Shown here one piece after another: positions 22,085 to 30,519 of a DNA stretch of 64,000 nucleotides. The notes beneath the pieces are model-generated. The model worked only from the letters and a program-made list of their open reading frames with translations, did no database searches and was not told the DNA's origin. Every line of letters begins with the position of its first letter. The first letter of the stretch is position 1. The translations under genes and the position numbers were made by a program. The stretch is from Olivibacter sp. SDN3 (GTDB lineage: Bacteria; Bacteroidota; Bacteroidia; Sphingobacteriales; Sphingobacteriaceae): positions 372,001-436,000 of the forward strand of contig NZ_CP060497.1 of NCBI RefSeq assembly GCF_014334135.1. The letters are read 5' to 3'.

Positions 22085-22089
22085 CTACA

Positions 22090-22120
22090 AGCCGGTCAAA
22101 AAAATTGATCGGCTTTTTTT
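22090..22120 (+). terminator. Terminator of the tRNA-fMet gene
   Basis: A ten-base stem AGCCGGTCAA (22090-22099) / TTGATCGGCT (22105-22114) with one G-T pair, an A5 loop, then seven T. It starts six bases after the tRNA. Confidence 0.93.
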
Positions 22121-22411
22121 ATACTGCACCTACCAAAAAAAGATTTACAAAAATTTGATCAACCAGATCGTCGTTGACCAGACCAATTCCGTCAATGAAA
22201 ATGAATAGGAGAAAAAAAGATATACAATTTCCTGTTAAACCCACCTCATCCACACATTAGGTTCACGTTAGCCCAGCGAGCACGAAGCATTATCCGTCAG
22301 GTTATTATCACACCTTTAATACGAGAAGGGTATTGGTCAAGAATTGAAATTTAGTTTTAATGTTCAACAGATTTTTTCTATTTTCCCTTCGCTACACCAA
22401 AAGAAAACGAA

Positions 22412-23242
22412 ATGGGAACCATTATCATTGCAACGGATTTTTCCAATGCTGCCAGCAACGCAACTCGTTATGCCGCGGCCTTAGGAGAACATCTACAGAT
22501 TAAAAACCTTATTTTGTATCATTCTTACCACCATATGATCCTTAAGGACAATATCTCGCAAGAAAAAGGTTTACTTCATCAGTTAAAGAATAAATCGCTT
22601 TTAAATTTAGAACAACAAAGGTCGTCTGTACAAAATAAGATTCCTTCCAGTATTTCCATTCAATTAATAACCGATGAACTTCCGCTTGTTAAAGGGGTCG
22701 ATAGGATTGCACAAAAGCAACAGGCAAAACTAGTCATCGTCGGGACAACAGGCAAAAGTAAAATTGAAAAAATGTTTATAGGCAGTAATGCAGCGAGTTT
22801 AGCACGAGACTCCTCGATACCACTTCTTTTAGTACCTGAAGATGCCATTTTTAAAGCTTTTGAAAAAGCGGTTTACGCCTGTGACCTTATCAAGGTAGAC
22901 AAAATGACTCCTGTAGACACGCTCTTCAATATCGTAAAAAAATGGCGGTTGAAACTGCTTATTCTTCACGTCTCGCATCCAAATGCAACATTTAGTCCGA
23001 ATTTCATAACAGAGCAATATCATTTACATGAATTGATGGATGAATTACATCCGGAATATCATTTTATTGAAAACAAAAATATTGTACTAGGCATCATGCA
23101 ATTTGCAGACGATAAGGCTGCAGATTTAGTGATAGCATCTCCCAAACCACATAGTTTTATCGAAAGCTTATTTCACCGCAGCACAACCAAGAAATTAGCC
23201 GTGCACGCTAATTTACCATTGATGATTTTACGATCATCATAA
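22412..23242 (+). CDS. Universal stress protein, two-domain
   Basis: A 276-residue cytoplasmic protein with two UspA domains in tandem (about 1-145 and 150-276). The first carries an intact ATP-binding signature G-x2-G-x9-G-S (GTTGKSKIEKMFIGS), the second only a partial one (IASPKPHSFIESLFHRSTTK). Such proteins respond to starvation or stress; the exact role is unknown. The roughly 290 bases upstream hold no gene. It is followed after about 130 bases by der. Confidence 0.9.
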   Translation: MGTIIIATDFSNAASNATRYAAALGEHLQIKNLILYHSYHHMILKDNISQEKGLLHQLKNKSLLNLEQQRSSVQNKIPSSISIQLITDELPLVKGVDRIAQKQQAKLVIVGTTGKSKIEKMFIGSNAASLARDSSIPLLLVPEDAIFKAFEKAVYACDLIKVDKMTPVDTLFNIVKKWRLKLLILHVSHPNATFSPNFITEQYHLHELMDELHPEYHFIENKNIVLGIMQFADDKAADLVIASPKPHSFIESLFHRSTTKKLAVHANLPLMILRSS

Positions 23243-23306
23243 CATCTACATAATTAATTTAGTTGCTAATAAAACTTTTACCACGCACAATATCAATCCT
23301 TATCGT

Positions 23307-23314
23307 TAACTTTG
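23307..23314 (+). promoter_or_regulatory. -7 element for der
   Basis: TAACTTTG, 63 bases before the chosen der start and inside the longer alternative frame, which supports the shorter protein. No matching -33 element is clear. Confidence 0.5.
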
Positions 23315-23376
23315 CTCGCAAAATATATCAAATATTCTGTCAGAAACCTGCCAGATTAATTTATAATACAAAAATA

Positions 23377-24678
23377 ATGTCTAATATTATCGCTATCGTT
23401 GGCCGGCCGAATGTCGGCAAATCCACTCTTTATAACCGTTTAACTGAAAGTCGAAAAGCTATTGTTGACGATTTTAGTGGGGTAACGCGTGACAGGCATT
23501 ACGGACAGGCGGAATGGACAGATAAAACATTTACGGTGATTGACACAGGGGGCTATGTGCACGGATCTGACGACGTTTTTGAAGTTGCCATTCGTGAGCA
23601 GGTCCTCATTGCTATTGAAGAGGCTACGGTCATTTTGTTTATGGTAGATGTAACCGTAGGTATTACCGATCTTGATGATGACATTGCGGATTTATTACGT
23701 CGATCTAAAAAACCCGTATTTGTAGTGGTCAACAAAGTCGACCACCATCAATTACATAATGAAGCTTCTGTTTTTTATAGCTTTGGTCTAGGTGAAATTT
23801 ATAATATATCATCTATGACTGGTTCCGGAACTGGTGAATTGCTGGATGAAGTTATCAAACATTTTGACGAAATCACCGATGAGGATAGTACCTTGCCAAG
23901 GTATACGATAGTTGGTAGGCCAAACGTTGGTAAGTCATCATTAATAAATGCACTTATTGGAAAAGAGCGTAATATAGTAACTCCTATTGCGGGCACCACG
24001 CGTGATTCCATACAAATCCATTACAATCAATTTGGTCATGAGTTTATGCTGATTGATACTGCAGGATTACGTAGGAAAACAAAAGTAAAAGAAAATATTG
24101 AATTCTATTCTGTCATGCGCACCATCAAAGCACTGGAAGAAGCAGATGTGGTTATCTTAATGATAGATGCATTGGAAGGGATAGAGTCGCAAGACATCAA
24201 TATTTTTCACTTAGCTGAGAAAAATAAGAAAGGAGTCGTTCTTTTAGTAAACAAATGGGACTTAATCGAAAAGGATCATAAATCGACGAAGAAATTTGAA
24301 GATCTTATTCGTGAAAAAACCGCTCCATTTGTAGATTATCCCATTATTTTCACATCGGTAACCGAGAAGCAACGTATTTTCAAAGCGATAGAAGCAGCCT
24401 CAAAGGTATATGAAAATAAATTCAAAAAAATAGCTACCTCGAAACTTAATGATATTATGTTGCCCATCATTGAGAATTATCCTCCACCTGCCACAAAAGG
24501 GAAATACATTAAGATAAAGTACATCACACAGATAACCGGACGCTCACCTATGTTCGCATTTTTCTGTAATCTCCCCCAATATATCAAAGATCCTTATAAA
24601 AGGTTTATTGAAAACAAACTGCGCGAGCATTTTGATTTTGAAGGGGTACCTGTACAAATATTTTTCAGGCAGAAGTAA
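23377..24678 (+). CDS. der: GTPase Der (EngA)
   Basis: A ribosome-assembly GTPase with two G domains, needed for 50S maturation. From ATG 23377 ([17 protein letters not shown]) it has 433 residues, the normal size; the open frame extends upstream to a TTG at 23263, but this extension is not family-like. G1 motifs occur at GRPNVGKST in both domains (about 8-16 and 181-189); NKVD and NKWD are the two G4 motifs. The C-terminal KH-like domain ends [10 protein letters not shown]. Cytoplasmic, single gene. Confidence 0.97.
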   Translation: MSNIIAIVGRPNVGKSTLYNRLTESRKAIVDDFSGVTRDRHYGQAEWTDKTFTVIDTGGYVHGSDDVFEVAIREQVLIAIEEATVILFMVDVTVGITDLDDDIADLLRRSKKPVFVVVNKVDHHQLHNEASVFYSFGLGEIYNISSMTGSGTGELLDEVIKHFDEITDEDSTLPRYTIVGRPNVGKSSLINALIGKERNIVTPIAGTTRDSIQIHYNQFGHEFMLIDTAGLRRKTKVKENIEFYSVMRTIKALEEADVVILMIDALEGIESQDINIFHLAEKNKKGVVLLVNKWDLIEKDHKSTKKFEDLIREKTAPFVDYPIIFTSVTEKQRIFKAIEAASKVYENKFKKIATSKLNDIMLPIIENYPPPATKGKYIKIKYITQITGRSPMFAFFCNLPQYIKDPYKRFIENKLREHFDFEGVPVQIFFRQK

Positions 24679-24821
24679 TAAGCTAGCTTTACTCCCTTTT
24701 TATCTTATTCTTTCGAATTATTTTTATCTTTACAAAAGAGACGCAACCAATTTAACCATCGTTGCTGGGGTAATAACATAAGTTGTATAAATGGCTTATG
24801 GAATAATATGATGGACTGCAT

Positions 24822-25877
24822 ATGCCTAATCTGGTAACAATTAAAGATATAGCTCGAGCGCTTAATATATCGGTATCAACCGTTTCACGCGCACTTAGAG
24901 ATACGTACGATGTGAGCCTGGAAACAAAAAGCAAGGTACATGCGATGGCTAGCGAACTTCAGTACAAGCCAAATTTCAATGCTACAGGTCTAGCTAATGG
25001 CAAAACGCATAATATTGGCATTATCATTCCATTTATCACCAATTATTACTTTTCAACGGTCATAACCGGTATTCAGGAAGCAGCTTATAAAAGCAACTAC
25101 AACATTATCCTTTACGTCACCAATGATTCGGCTGAGCGAGAAGTTTGCATTACACAAGAGTTGTCCATTGCTAGCCTAGATGGACTACTTGTTTCGTCTT
25201 GCTGTGACACAGGAGATCATTTCCACAAACATCTTTTACAAGGTATGCCCATTGTTTTTTTTGACCGTGTAATCGATAGTATAGAAGCTTCCAAGGTTAT
25301 GCAGGATGATTATAATGGTGCTTACCAAGCTACAGCACATCTTATAGAACAAGGCTATACAAAAATTGCACATATCACGGGGCCAAAAGGGCAGGCGCTT
25401 ACAAGCAGAAGGCTCAAAGGCTATCTTGACGCCATGAAACGTTTTTGTCTCCCTATAAAAGAAGAATGGGTCGTACATTCTGGCTTTTCTCAAAATTTTG
25501 GTGAAGCAGATACTTTAGGGTTATTGCAATTACCCAAAAACAGTATACCCAACGCCATATTCGCTGTTAATGACCGAAAAGCAGTTGGAGCAACGCTGGC
25601 TTTAAAAAAGAAAAACATTGCTATCGGTCGAAAAATAGGAGTTATCGGCTTTACCGATGACCCCATATCATCTCTGCTATCACCCACTATCAGCACCATT
25701 GCAGAGCCCGCTTTTGACATTGGTTATACCAGTTGTGAACTCTTACTTCAACATATCTACAAAAAAAATAAAATACGTGAAGAAATTACACTTTCAGGTG
25801 AACTGATAATAAGAGAATCAACCCAGCGAAATTATCTAGTGAACAAACGCTCTCACTTACCGTCATCAAGCCTTTAA
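24822..25877 (+). CDS. LacI-family transcriptional regulator
   Basis: A 351-residue DNA-binding regulator. The N-terminal helix-turn-helix (TIKDIARALNISVSTVSRAL, about 6-25) and the hinge helix are followed by a periplasmic-binding-protein-like sensor domain (about 62-335) for a small sugar ligand. It lies next to, and convergent with, the NagB-like gene (4 bases between stop codons), so it most likely controls the adjacent susC-to-nagB amino-sugar operon. Candidate operator: the GGTATnATACC palindrome at 28105-28115, an inference only. Confidence 0.93.
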   Translation: MPNLVTIKDIARALNISVSTVSRALRDTYDVSLETKSKVHAMASELQYKPNFNATGLANGKTHNIGIIIPFITNYYFSTVITGIQEAAYKSNYNIILYVTNDSAEREVCITQELSIASLDGLLVSSCCDTGDHFHKHLLQGMPIVFFDRVIDSIEASKVMQDDYNGAYQATAHLIEQGYTKIAHITGPKGQALTSRRLKGYLDAMKRFCLPIKEEWVVHSGFSQNFGEADTLGLLQLPKNSIPNAIFAVNDRKAVGATLALKKKNIAIGRKIGVIGFTDDPISSLLSPTISTIAEPAFDIGYTSCELLLQHIYKKNKIREEITLSGELIIRESTQRNYLVNKRSHLPSSSL

Positions 25878-25881
25878 GTAA

Positions 25882-26616
25882 CTATCGCGATAATAATGCT
25901 GCTGATGAACTATCCAGATAAAATCTACAATGATCATGCTGTTGTAAAATGCTTGCAGGAAACCGATTACTTACTTCATTTTCCAAACTATTCTTAACAG
26001 CCTGTGCTTTTCGTCCGTCAGGTACTGAACAAATTATATGGTCTGATTTAAGGATTTGTTGTATTGACATACTAATGGCCTGCAATGGTACTTCTTCCAA
26101 ATTATTGAACCATCCCTCTCCCAACTGCTGTTCACGACATTGCTTATCTAAGTCTACCAATAAATATGGTTCTTCGGTATCAAAATCTGCTGGCGGATCA
26201 TTAAAAGCTAAATGCCCATTTTCGCCAATTCCAACTAAAGCAACATCAATCGGATGTTGACGGATCAAATCCCCAAGGCGAGCACGCTCTTCTTCCGGAT
26301 CCGCTTCTCCATTAATAAGGTAGGCAGCAGCCAGCTCAGGCACCTGATCAATAAACCTTTCCTTTAGATATTTTCTAAAACTTGCCGGGTGATTTATTGA
26401 CATCCCTATATATTCATCTAAATGGAACATAATTACTTTTCTCCAATCGATTTCTTCCTTTACAAGTTGTTTTATCGTTTCAAACTGACTGGTTCCGGTG
26501 GCTAAAATAATATGGGCCTTTCCTTTCTCGTTAATTGACTTTGTAATTATTTCTGCTGCTGCTGCTCCTGCTGCTTTTCCTAATTCAATAGGATTTTCTA
26601 AAGTGAAAATATTCAT
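25882..26616 (-). CDS. NagB-like amino-sugar-6-phosphate deaminase/isomerase
   Basis: A cytoplasmic enzyme of the glucosamine-6-phosphate deaminase family, which converts an amino-sugar phosphate to a ketose phosphate and ammonia. 244 residues from MNIFTLENP. The LDEY motif (E. coli Asp72 region) is intact, but the catalytic relay D-G-H...F-N-E is N-G-H...F-N-D here (GENGHLAFNDPP), changing the equivalents of Asp141 and Glu148. The relative AgaI acts on galactosamine-6-phosphate, so substrate identity is open. Last gene of the operon, 26 bases after the GH109-like gene. Confidence 0.85.
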   Translation of the reverse strand: MNIFTLENPIELGKAAGAAAAEIITKSINEKGKAHIILATGTSQFETIKQLVKEEIDWRKVIMFHLDEYIGMSINHPASFRKYLKERFIDQVPELAAAYLINGEADPEEERARLGDLIRQHPIDVALVGIGENGHLAFNDPPADFDTEEPYLLVDLDKQCREQQLGEGWFNNLEEVPLQAISMSIQQILKSDHIICSVPDGRKAQAVKNSLENEVSNRFPASILQQHDHCRFYLDSSSAALLSR

Positions 26617-26642
26617 AACTGTTAGTTTTATTCGCTTAAATT

Positions 26643-28085
26643 TCAAACTTTAACACCTGTTGTCCCCCCCTTCTCTAGGGATAAGTCGACCGATTTGTTT
26701 TTCTGCCATTTTCCTCCTGTAAAATCCGGCACTTCGATCGGTCGGCTTTTATTCGCTACCGACCATTCGCTTAAAGGACCAATGGCACTCCATGAGGCCG
26801 CATCGTAAACATCCATATCCATCGGCAAGCCATTCCGCAGGCAATCCACCAGTCGCCAATCCATCATGAAATCCATCCCTCCATGCCCTCCTAGATGCTT
26901 GGCCAAGTCACCAATTTTTTTTACAATTGCCGGTGTATATTCCGCCTCTATTTCGCGCATTTCCTCATCACTTAACCAGCCTTCATGGCTAACCGCAATT
27001 TTGCCAGGCAAGGGATACTTCTGAGCTGTGGCTTTTGTTCCACTTAATAAATGGATACGAGAGTACGGTCGAGGGGAGGAAACATCGTGTTGTACCATGA
27101 TGGTACGTCCTTTATTTGTACGGATCGTGCTTGTATTCATATTTCCTCGAAAATGCTGACGTCTATATGCTTCAAATGCCGTATTTTTCTCCGCTTCTTC
27201 TGCCGCTCGCGGCGCTAACATAAAGTCGTTCGACGACATAGACACCATGTATTCGAGCTTATCTCCCCTGTTGATACCCATGGCCTGACAAATTGGTCCA
27301 AAACCATGCGTAGGGTATAAATTGCCATTTCTTTCGGCATTCTCCTTTAACCGCCAAAAATCCCAACGTTTATCTTGATCAAAAAAACTTTCGAGTATAT
27401 CATGTATGTACGCCCCCTCCCCGTGTACCAATTCACCAAAGAAACCTTTTTGTGCCATATTGAGTGTTAATAACTCAAAGAAATCGTAGCAACAATTCTC
27501 TAACATGACGCAATGTTTCCTTGTTTTTTCAGAGGTTTCTACCAATTGCCAACAATCTTCCATCGTGGTTGCCGCCGGTATCTCCACGGCTACATGCTTG
27601 CCTTGCCTCATAGCGTACAGGGCGATGGGTGTATGTAATGCCCAGTGCGTACAGATGTATACCAAATCGATTTTTGGACTATCACAGACCTCTTTCCAAG
27701 CTTCAGCACCACTGCTATAAAATTGCGGATCATGTCCAAGACCCTTGATACGCGCTTTGGCAGCGTTAACTTTTTCGGGTTGGACATCACATAGTGCATT
27801 GATCGCGACACCGTCCAAATAACTTATCCGTTCTACGGCCGCCCCACCCCTATTTCCCAAGCCGATAAACCCCACACGAACAGTTTCAATCTTAGGAGCA
27901 GCATATCCGCTCATATTAAATTGCTGTTCATATTTTTTCTGGCTGGCTTCCCATGTATGCGTCAACGTTCCTTTTTCTGCTGACGTTTGTTTGCCGTCTG
28001 CACAGGACAAAAGACTCGTGCTACCCACCATATGGATGCCAGCGATCCCTGTAAACTTTAAAAAATCCCTACGATTGCTCTTCAT
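26643..28085 (-). CDS. Gfo/Idh/MocA-type enzyme, GH109-like (alpha-N-acetylgalactosaminidase)
   Basis: 480 residues from the ATG at 28085. The start MKSNRRDFLKF is a twin-arginine signal (RR at 5-6) followed by a lipobox (LLSC, Cys28), so the folded enzyme is exported and lipid-anchored. The Rossmann motif GFIGLGNRGG (72-81) binds NAD. Stretches such as ICTHWALHTPIAL, AVEIPAATTMEDCW and HGEGAYIHD resemble GH109 enzymes, which remove terminal alpha-GalNAc by a redox mechanism. The open frame extends 76 codons further upstream through an odd GC-rich segment; that part is not family sequence. Exact specificity is unproven. Confidence 0.8.
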   Translation of the reverse strand: MKSNRRDFLKFTGIAGIHMVGSTSLLSCADGKQTSAEKGTLTHTWEASQKKYEQQFNMSGYAAPKIETVRVGFIGLGNRGGAAVERISYLDGVAINALCDVQPEKVNAAKARIKGLGHDPQFYSSGAEAWKEVCDSPKIDLVYICTHWALHTPIALYAMRQGKHVAVEIPAATTMEDCWQLVETSEKTRKHCVMLENCCYDFFELLTLNMAQKGFFGELVHGEGAYIHDILESFFDQDKRWDFWRLKENAERNGNLYPTHGFGPICQAMGINRGDKLEYMVSMSSNDFMLAPRAAEEAEKNTAFEAYRRQHFRGNMNTSTIRTNKGRTIMVQHDVSSPRPYSRIHLLSGTKATAQKYPLPGKIAVSHEGWLSDEEMREIEAEYTPAIVKKIGDLAKHLGGHGGMDFMMDWRLVDCLRNGLPMDMDVYDAASWSAIGPLSEWSVANKSRPIEVPDFTGGKWQKNKSVDLSLEKGGTTGVKV

Positions 28086-28459
28086 ATTTATTTTATAATT
28101 ATCGGGTATCATACCTAAAGATTTTATTTTTAAGCTTTTTGGATACGCCGCGCCAGCTGTAACGATCGCTCTGCTCACGCCACAAGTTTGCTTATGCGTA
28201 TCCAAAGCTGCCCCCGAACTTCCAACAGGTTTTGTGACCGCTGCAGACACGACCTTGGAGAAGGCAGCGGAGCGCGTCCGGATCCAGACGTGGAGCAACG
28301 GGCGCAAAACCAATTTTGTTAAAAGTGAAATCCCTGTATCATACCCTAAGATTTATTTTATGTTCGTGTTACTTCTTTTTTCATCAATTGTCCATAAAAG
28401 GTATTCAATTTTTCGCTAACGAAAAGGTTGCCGCAAGAGAAAGAGAACCAGGGACAGAT
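28086..28459. other. 374-bp gap in the operon with direct repeats and hairpins
   Basis: No gene is supported. Two similar stretches (28106-28132 and 28336-28360), both beginning GTATCATACC and continuing TAAAGATTTTATTTT-like, lie 230 bases apart and flank a GC-rich core at 28138-28311. The core holds an 11-bp inverted repeat (TTTGGATACGC 28138-28148 / 28196-28206) and a possible three-way junction (GGTTTTG 28228-28234 with CAAAACC 28305-28311; CCGCTGC 28238-28244 with GCAGCGG 28264-28270; CGTC 28275-28278 with GACG 28287-28290). Confidence 0.6.
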
Positions 28460-30502
28460 TCACTCTGTCCAATAAATCCTTTGTATTTCCTTATTCAGCT
28501 TTTGACAATAACTGGCTACTTCTTTCTCGAACTCCCTCTTTCCGCTGTTTCCCAGAACACTCCCGGACATGCTTCTGGCATTAAGAAAATGTACTTTAGC
28601 TGTACTTAAAGCGGTCATTAATGATACATTGCCCCATTTTAAAATTCCGGGAAGATGAACAGCCATATTATAAAAATCGATTCCGGTGCGCCCGTCAAAC
28701 TGATAACTATAGGGGCAATGATAAAGCGCCAGCGATCCCACCGGATGCTTTATAGAAAAAATCAACGCAGCTATAGCCGTTTCCCGATGAGCTTCAATTG
28801 CACTTATTTTTCCTCCTTTTTGATATATCCAGGACATCATAGCCTCTAAATCCCGTACCCATTCGCCCATCACCGTTCTTCCTAACCACAACGCGGATCT
28901 GGATAAGGTGTGAAATGGAGGTAATTGACCGTCAATCTTTTTTGCTTCGAAAGAATACTGTTCTCCTGTCCCCCACACATCCATAAGGATAACATGTTCA
29001 CCATTATCTATGGCTTTTCGCACGGCTTCTAAGGCTATACTATCTTTACCATTCGTATGGATAAATATGCGATAAAGCTGTGAAGTCTCTTTCGGTCGTT
29101 TCCATAAGAAAGGAATATGCTGTTTTTGTTGGGTAAGCAAAGCACGTTTCCACCAGCCATCTTCCTCACCGAATGCCAGTATTTCATTCGCTAGGCTCCC
29201 TTCATTTTTCCCTAGAATGGCTAACAGTTGGTTCTCCTTATCTTGTACGGAAAAAGATGCAGACGTCAATAAAGAATCTTTTAATGCTTCTCCTCGTTCC
29301 CGGCAAAAGGAGGCAGTGGTCATGACGTTATTATCCCGATCCTTTGCCCCAAAAGTTGCCAAATCTGTTGCATCCATTGGTTCGATCTTCATCTCTTGCC
29401 TTTGCTCTTCTGTTCCTTTTAATTCCCTATCAAACCAATTTAGCATAGCTAATCGCATTTCAGGCCAATAACCGTGACCGGTATCAAAAAGCACGTAATT
29501 TAATTTCTCCTCGCTGTTCACTGCTGCAAATAATTGCTTTGCGTGATCAAAAGTCCGTAACATTTCCGAAGGGAGAAATGCCGGATTCGTATCCTTTGTA
29601 GCATTGAATATATTCAATGCTCGTGGTGCAACTAGACCAAGTACTCCTGATTCCTCAGTAAAAGTCAAACCTTCCGGCAGCAATTCGCAAACGCAATTAC
29701 TATTCATTACATACGATTGGAACGTACCCACGCTCACTACCGGAATAGCGGCTTTTATCCTTTCATCCAAGGCGGCCAACCACATCACTTGATTACCACC
29801 CCCACTGGCACCTGTGGCGCCTATACGATTAACATCAACCTCCGGTAGAGTACTTAACAAATCAACTGCCCTGATATTATCGGTCAGTTGCACCCCCAAT
29901 AACGTCTCCCCCACATTCAATAAGGAAGCACCCAAATTAGCGCCATGGTACTCTTGGATACCGGCTTCACTGCACCGCTCTCCGGCACCCCAGGCATCGA
30001 GCGTTAAAGCTACATATCCTGCTTGCACGAGCGACTGCGCTACGGACTGGAAGATTTCGGAACGCCGTGCATCCGGCCAATGGCCATGTGTCACCACAAC
30101 TGCTGGGAAAGGCCCTTCCCCCACTGGCAGATAGAGGTTTGCGGTTGCGTAAATCCCCGGTCTGCTTTGGAAGTAGATGTTCTTGATTACATAATCTTTT
30201 TGTCGAATAGTTCGTGTTACCCGCACATCAACAGGTAGCTCAGGATACAATTTCATCCCCGACTTATCGATGATCAATTGCTTCAGTCGTTCGCGTTGTT
30301 CTTGCCAATCAACTGGCCGATAGGTACGCTGCCAGTCTTCAAAAGCTGCCGCAGCTAACCCGCGATAATGCGCGGCTATAAAGTCTTTTTTTGGAACGGC
30401 ACCGCTCAAAACTTTCGGCAGACGATTTGGCTCTTCCACCGCAAAACAGGAGATCATCATGCAGATCATGAGCGTTATCTTAACATGTATTATAAACATC
30501 AT
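28460..30502 (-). CDS. Exported alpha/beta-hydrolase (esterase-like), duplicated domain
   Basis: A 680-residue exported protein with an N-terminal hydrophobic signal (IIHVKITLMICMMISC). The first half is a serine hydrolase similar to acetyl-xylan-esterase-like proteins: nucleophile Ser233 in GATGASGGGNQ, a candidate Asp304 (NATKDTNP) and His343 (FDTGHGYW). The second half repeats the fold, but where the serine elbow should be the sequence is EAHRETAIAA, so this copy looks inactive. The start is placed at MMF, 17 bases after the susD stop; an upstream ATG (30538) would overlap susD. Likely removes an ester group (acetyl?) from the imported glycan; substrate unknown. Confidence 0.78.
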   Translation of the reverse strand: MMFIIHVKITLMICMMISCFAVEEPNRLPKVLSGAVPKKDFIAAHYRGLAAAAFEDWQRTYRPVDWQEQRERLKQLIIDKSGMKLYPELPVDVRVTRTIRQKDYVIKNIYFQSRPGIYATANLYLPVGEGPFPAVVVTHGHWPDARRSEIFQSVAQSLVQAGYVALTLDAWGAGERCSEAGIQEYHGANLGASLLNVGETLLGVQLTDNIRAVDLLSTLPEVDVNRIGATGASGGGNQVMWLAALDERIKAAIPVVSVGTFQSYVMNSNCVCELLPEGLTFTEESGVLGLVAPRALNIFNATKDTNPAFLPSEMLRTFDHAKQLFAAVNSEEKLNYVLFDTGHGYWPEMRLAMLNWFDRELKGTEEQRQEMKIEPMDATDLATFGAKDRDNNVMTTASFCRERGEALKDSLLTSASFSVQDKENQLLAILGKNEGSLANEILAFGEEDGWWKRALLTQQKQHIPFLWKRPKETSQLYRIFIHTNGKDSIALEAVRKAIDNGEHVILMDVWGTGEQYSFEAKKIDGQLPPFHTLSRSALWLGRTVMGEWVRDLEAMMSWIYQKGGKISAIEAHRETAIAALIFSIKHPVGSLALYHCPYSYQFDGRTGIDFYNMAVHLPGILKWGNVSLMTALSTAKVHFLNARSMSGSVLGNSGKREFEKEVASYCQKLNKEIQRIYWTE

Positions 30503-30519
30503 ACAAAAATTATGCAGTG

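Noticed and set aside
28086-28313. 76-codon N-terminal extension of the GH109-like protein
   Set aside because: It would place the twin-arginine signal internally; the signal at MKSNRRDFLKF must be N-terminal. The open extension reflects the GC-rich hairpin segment.
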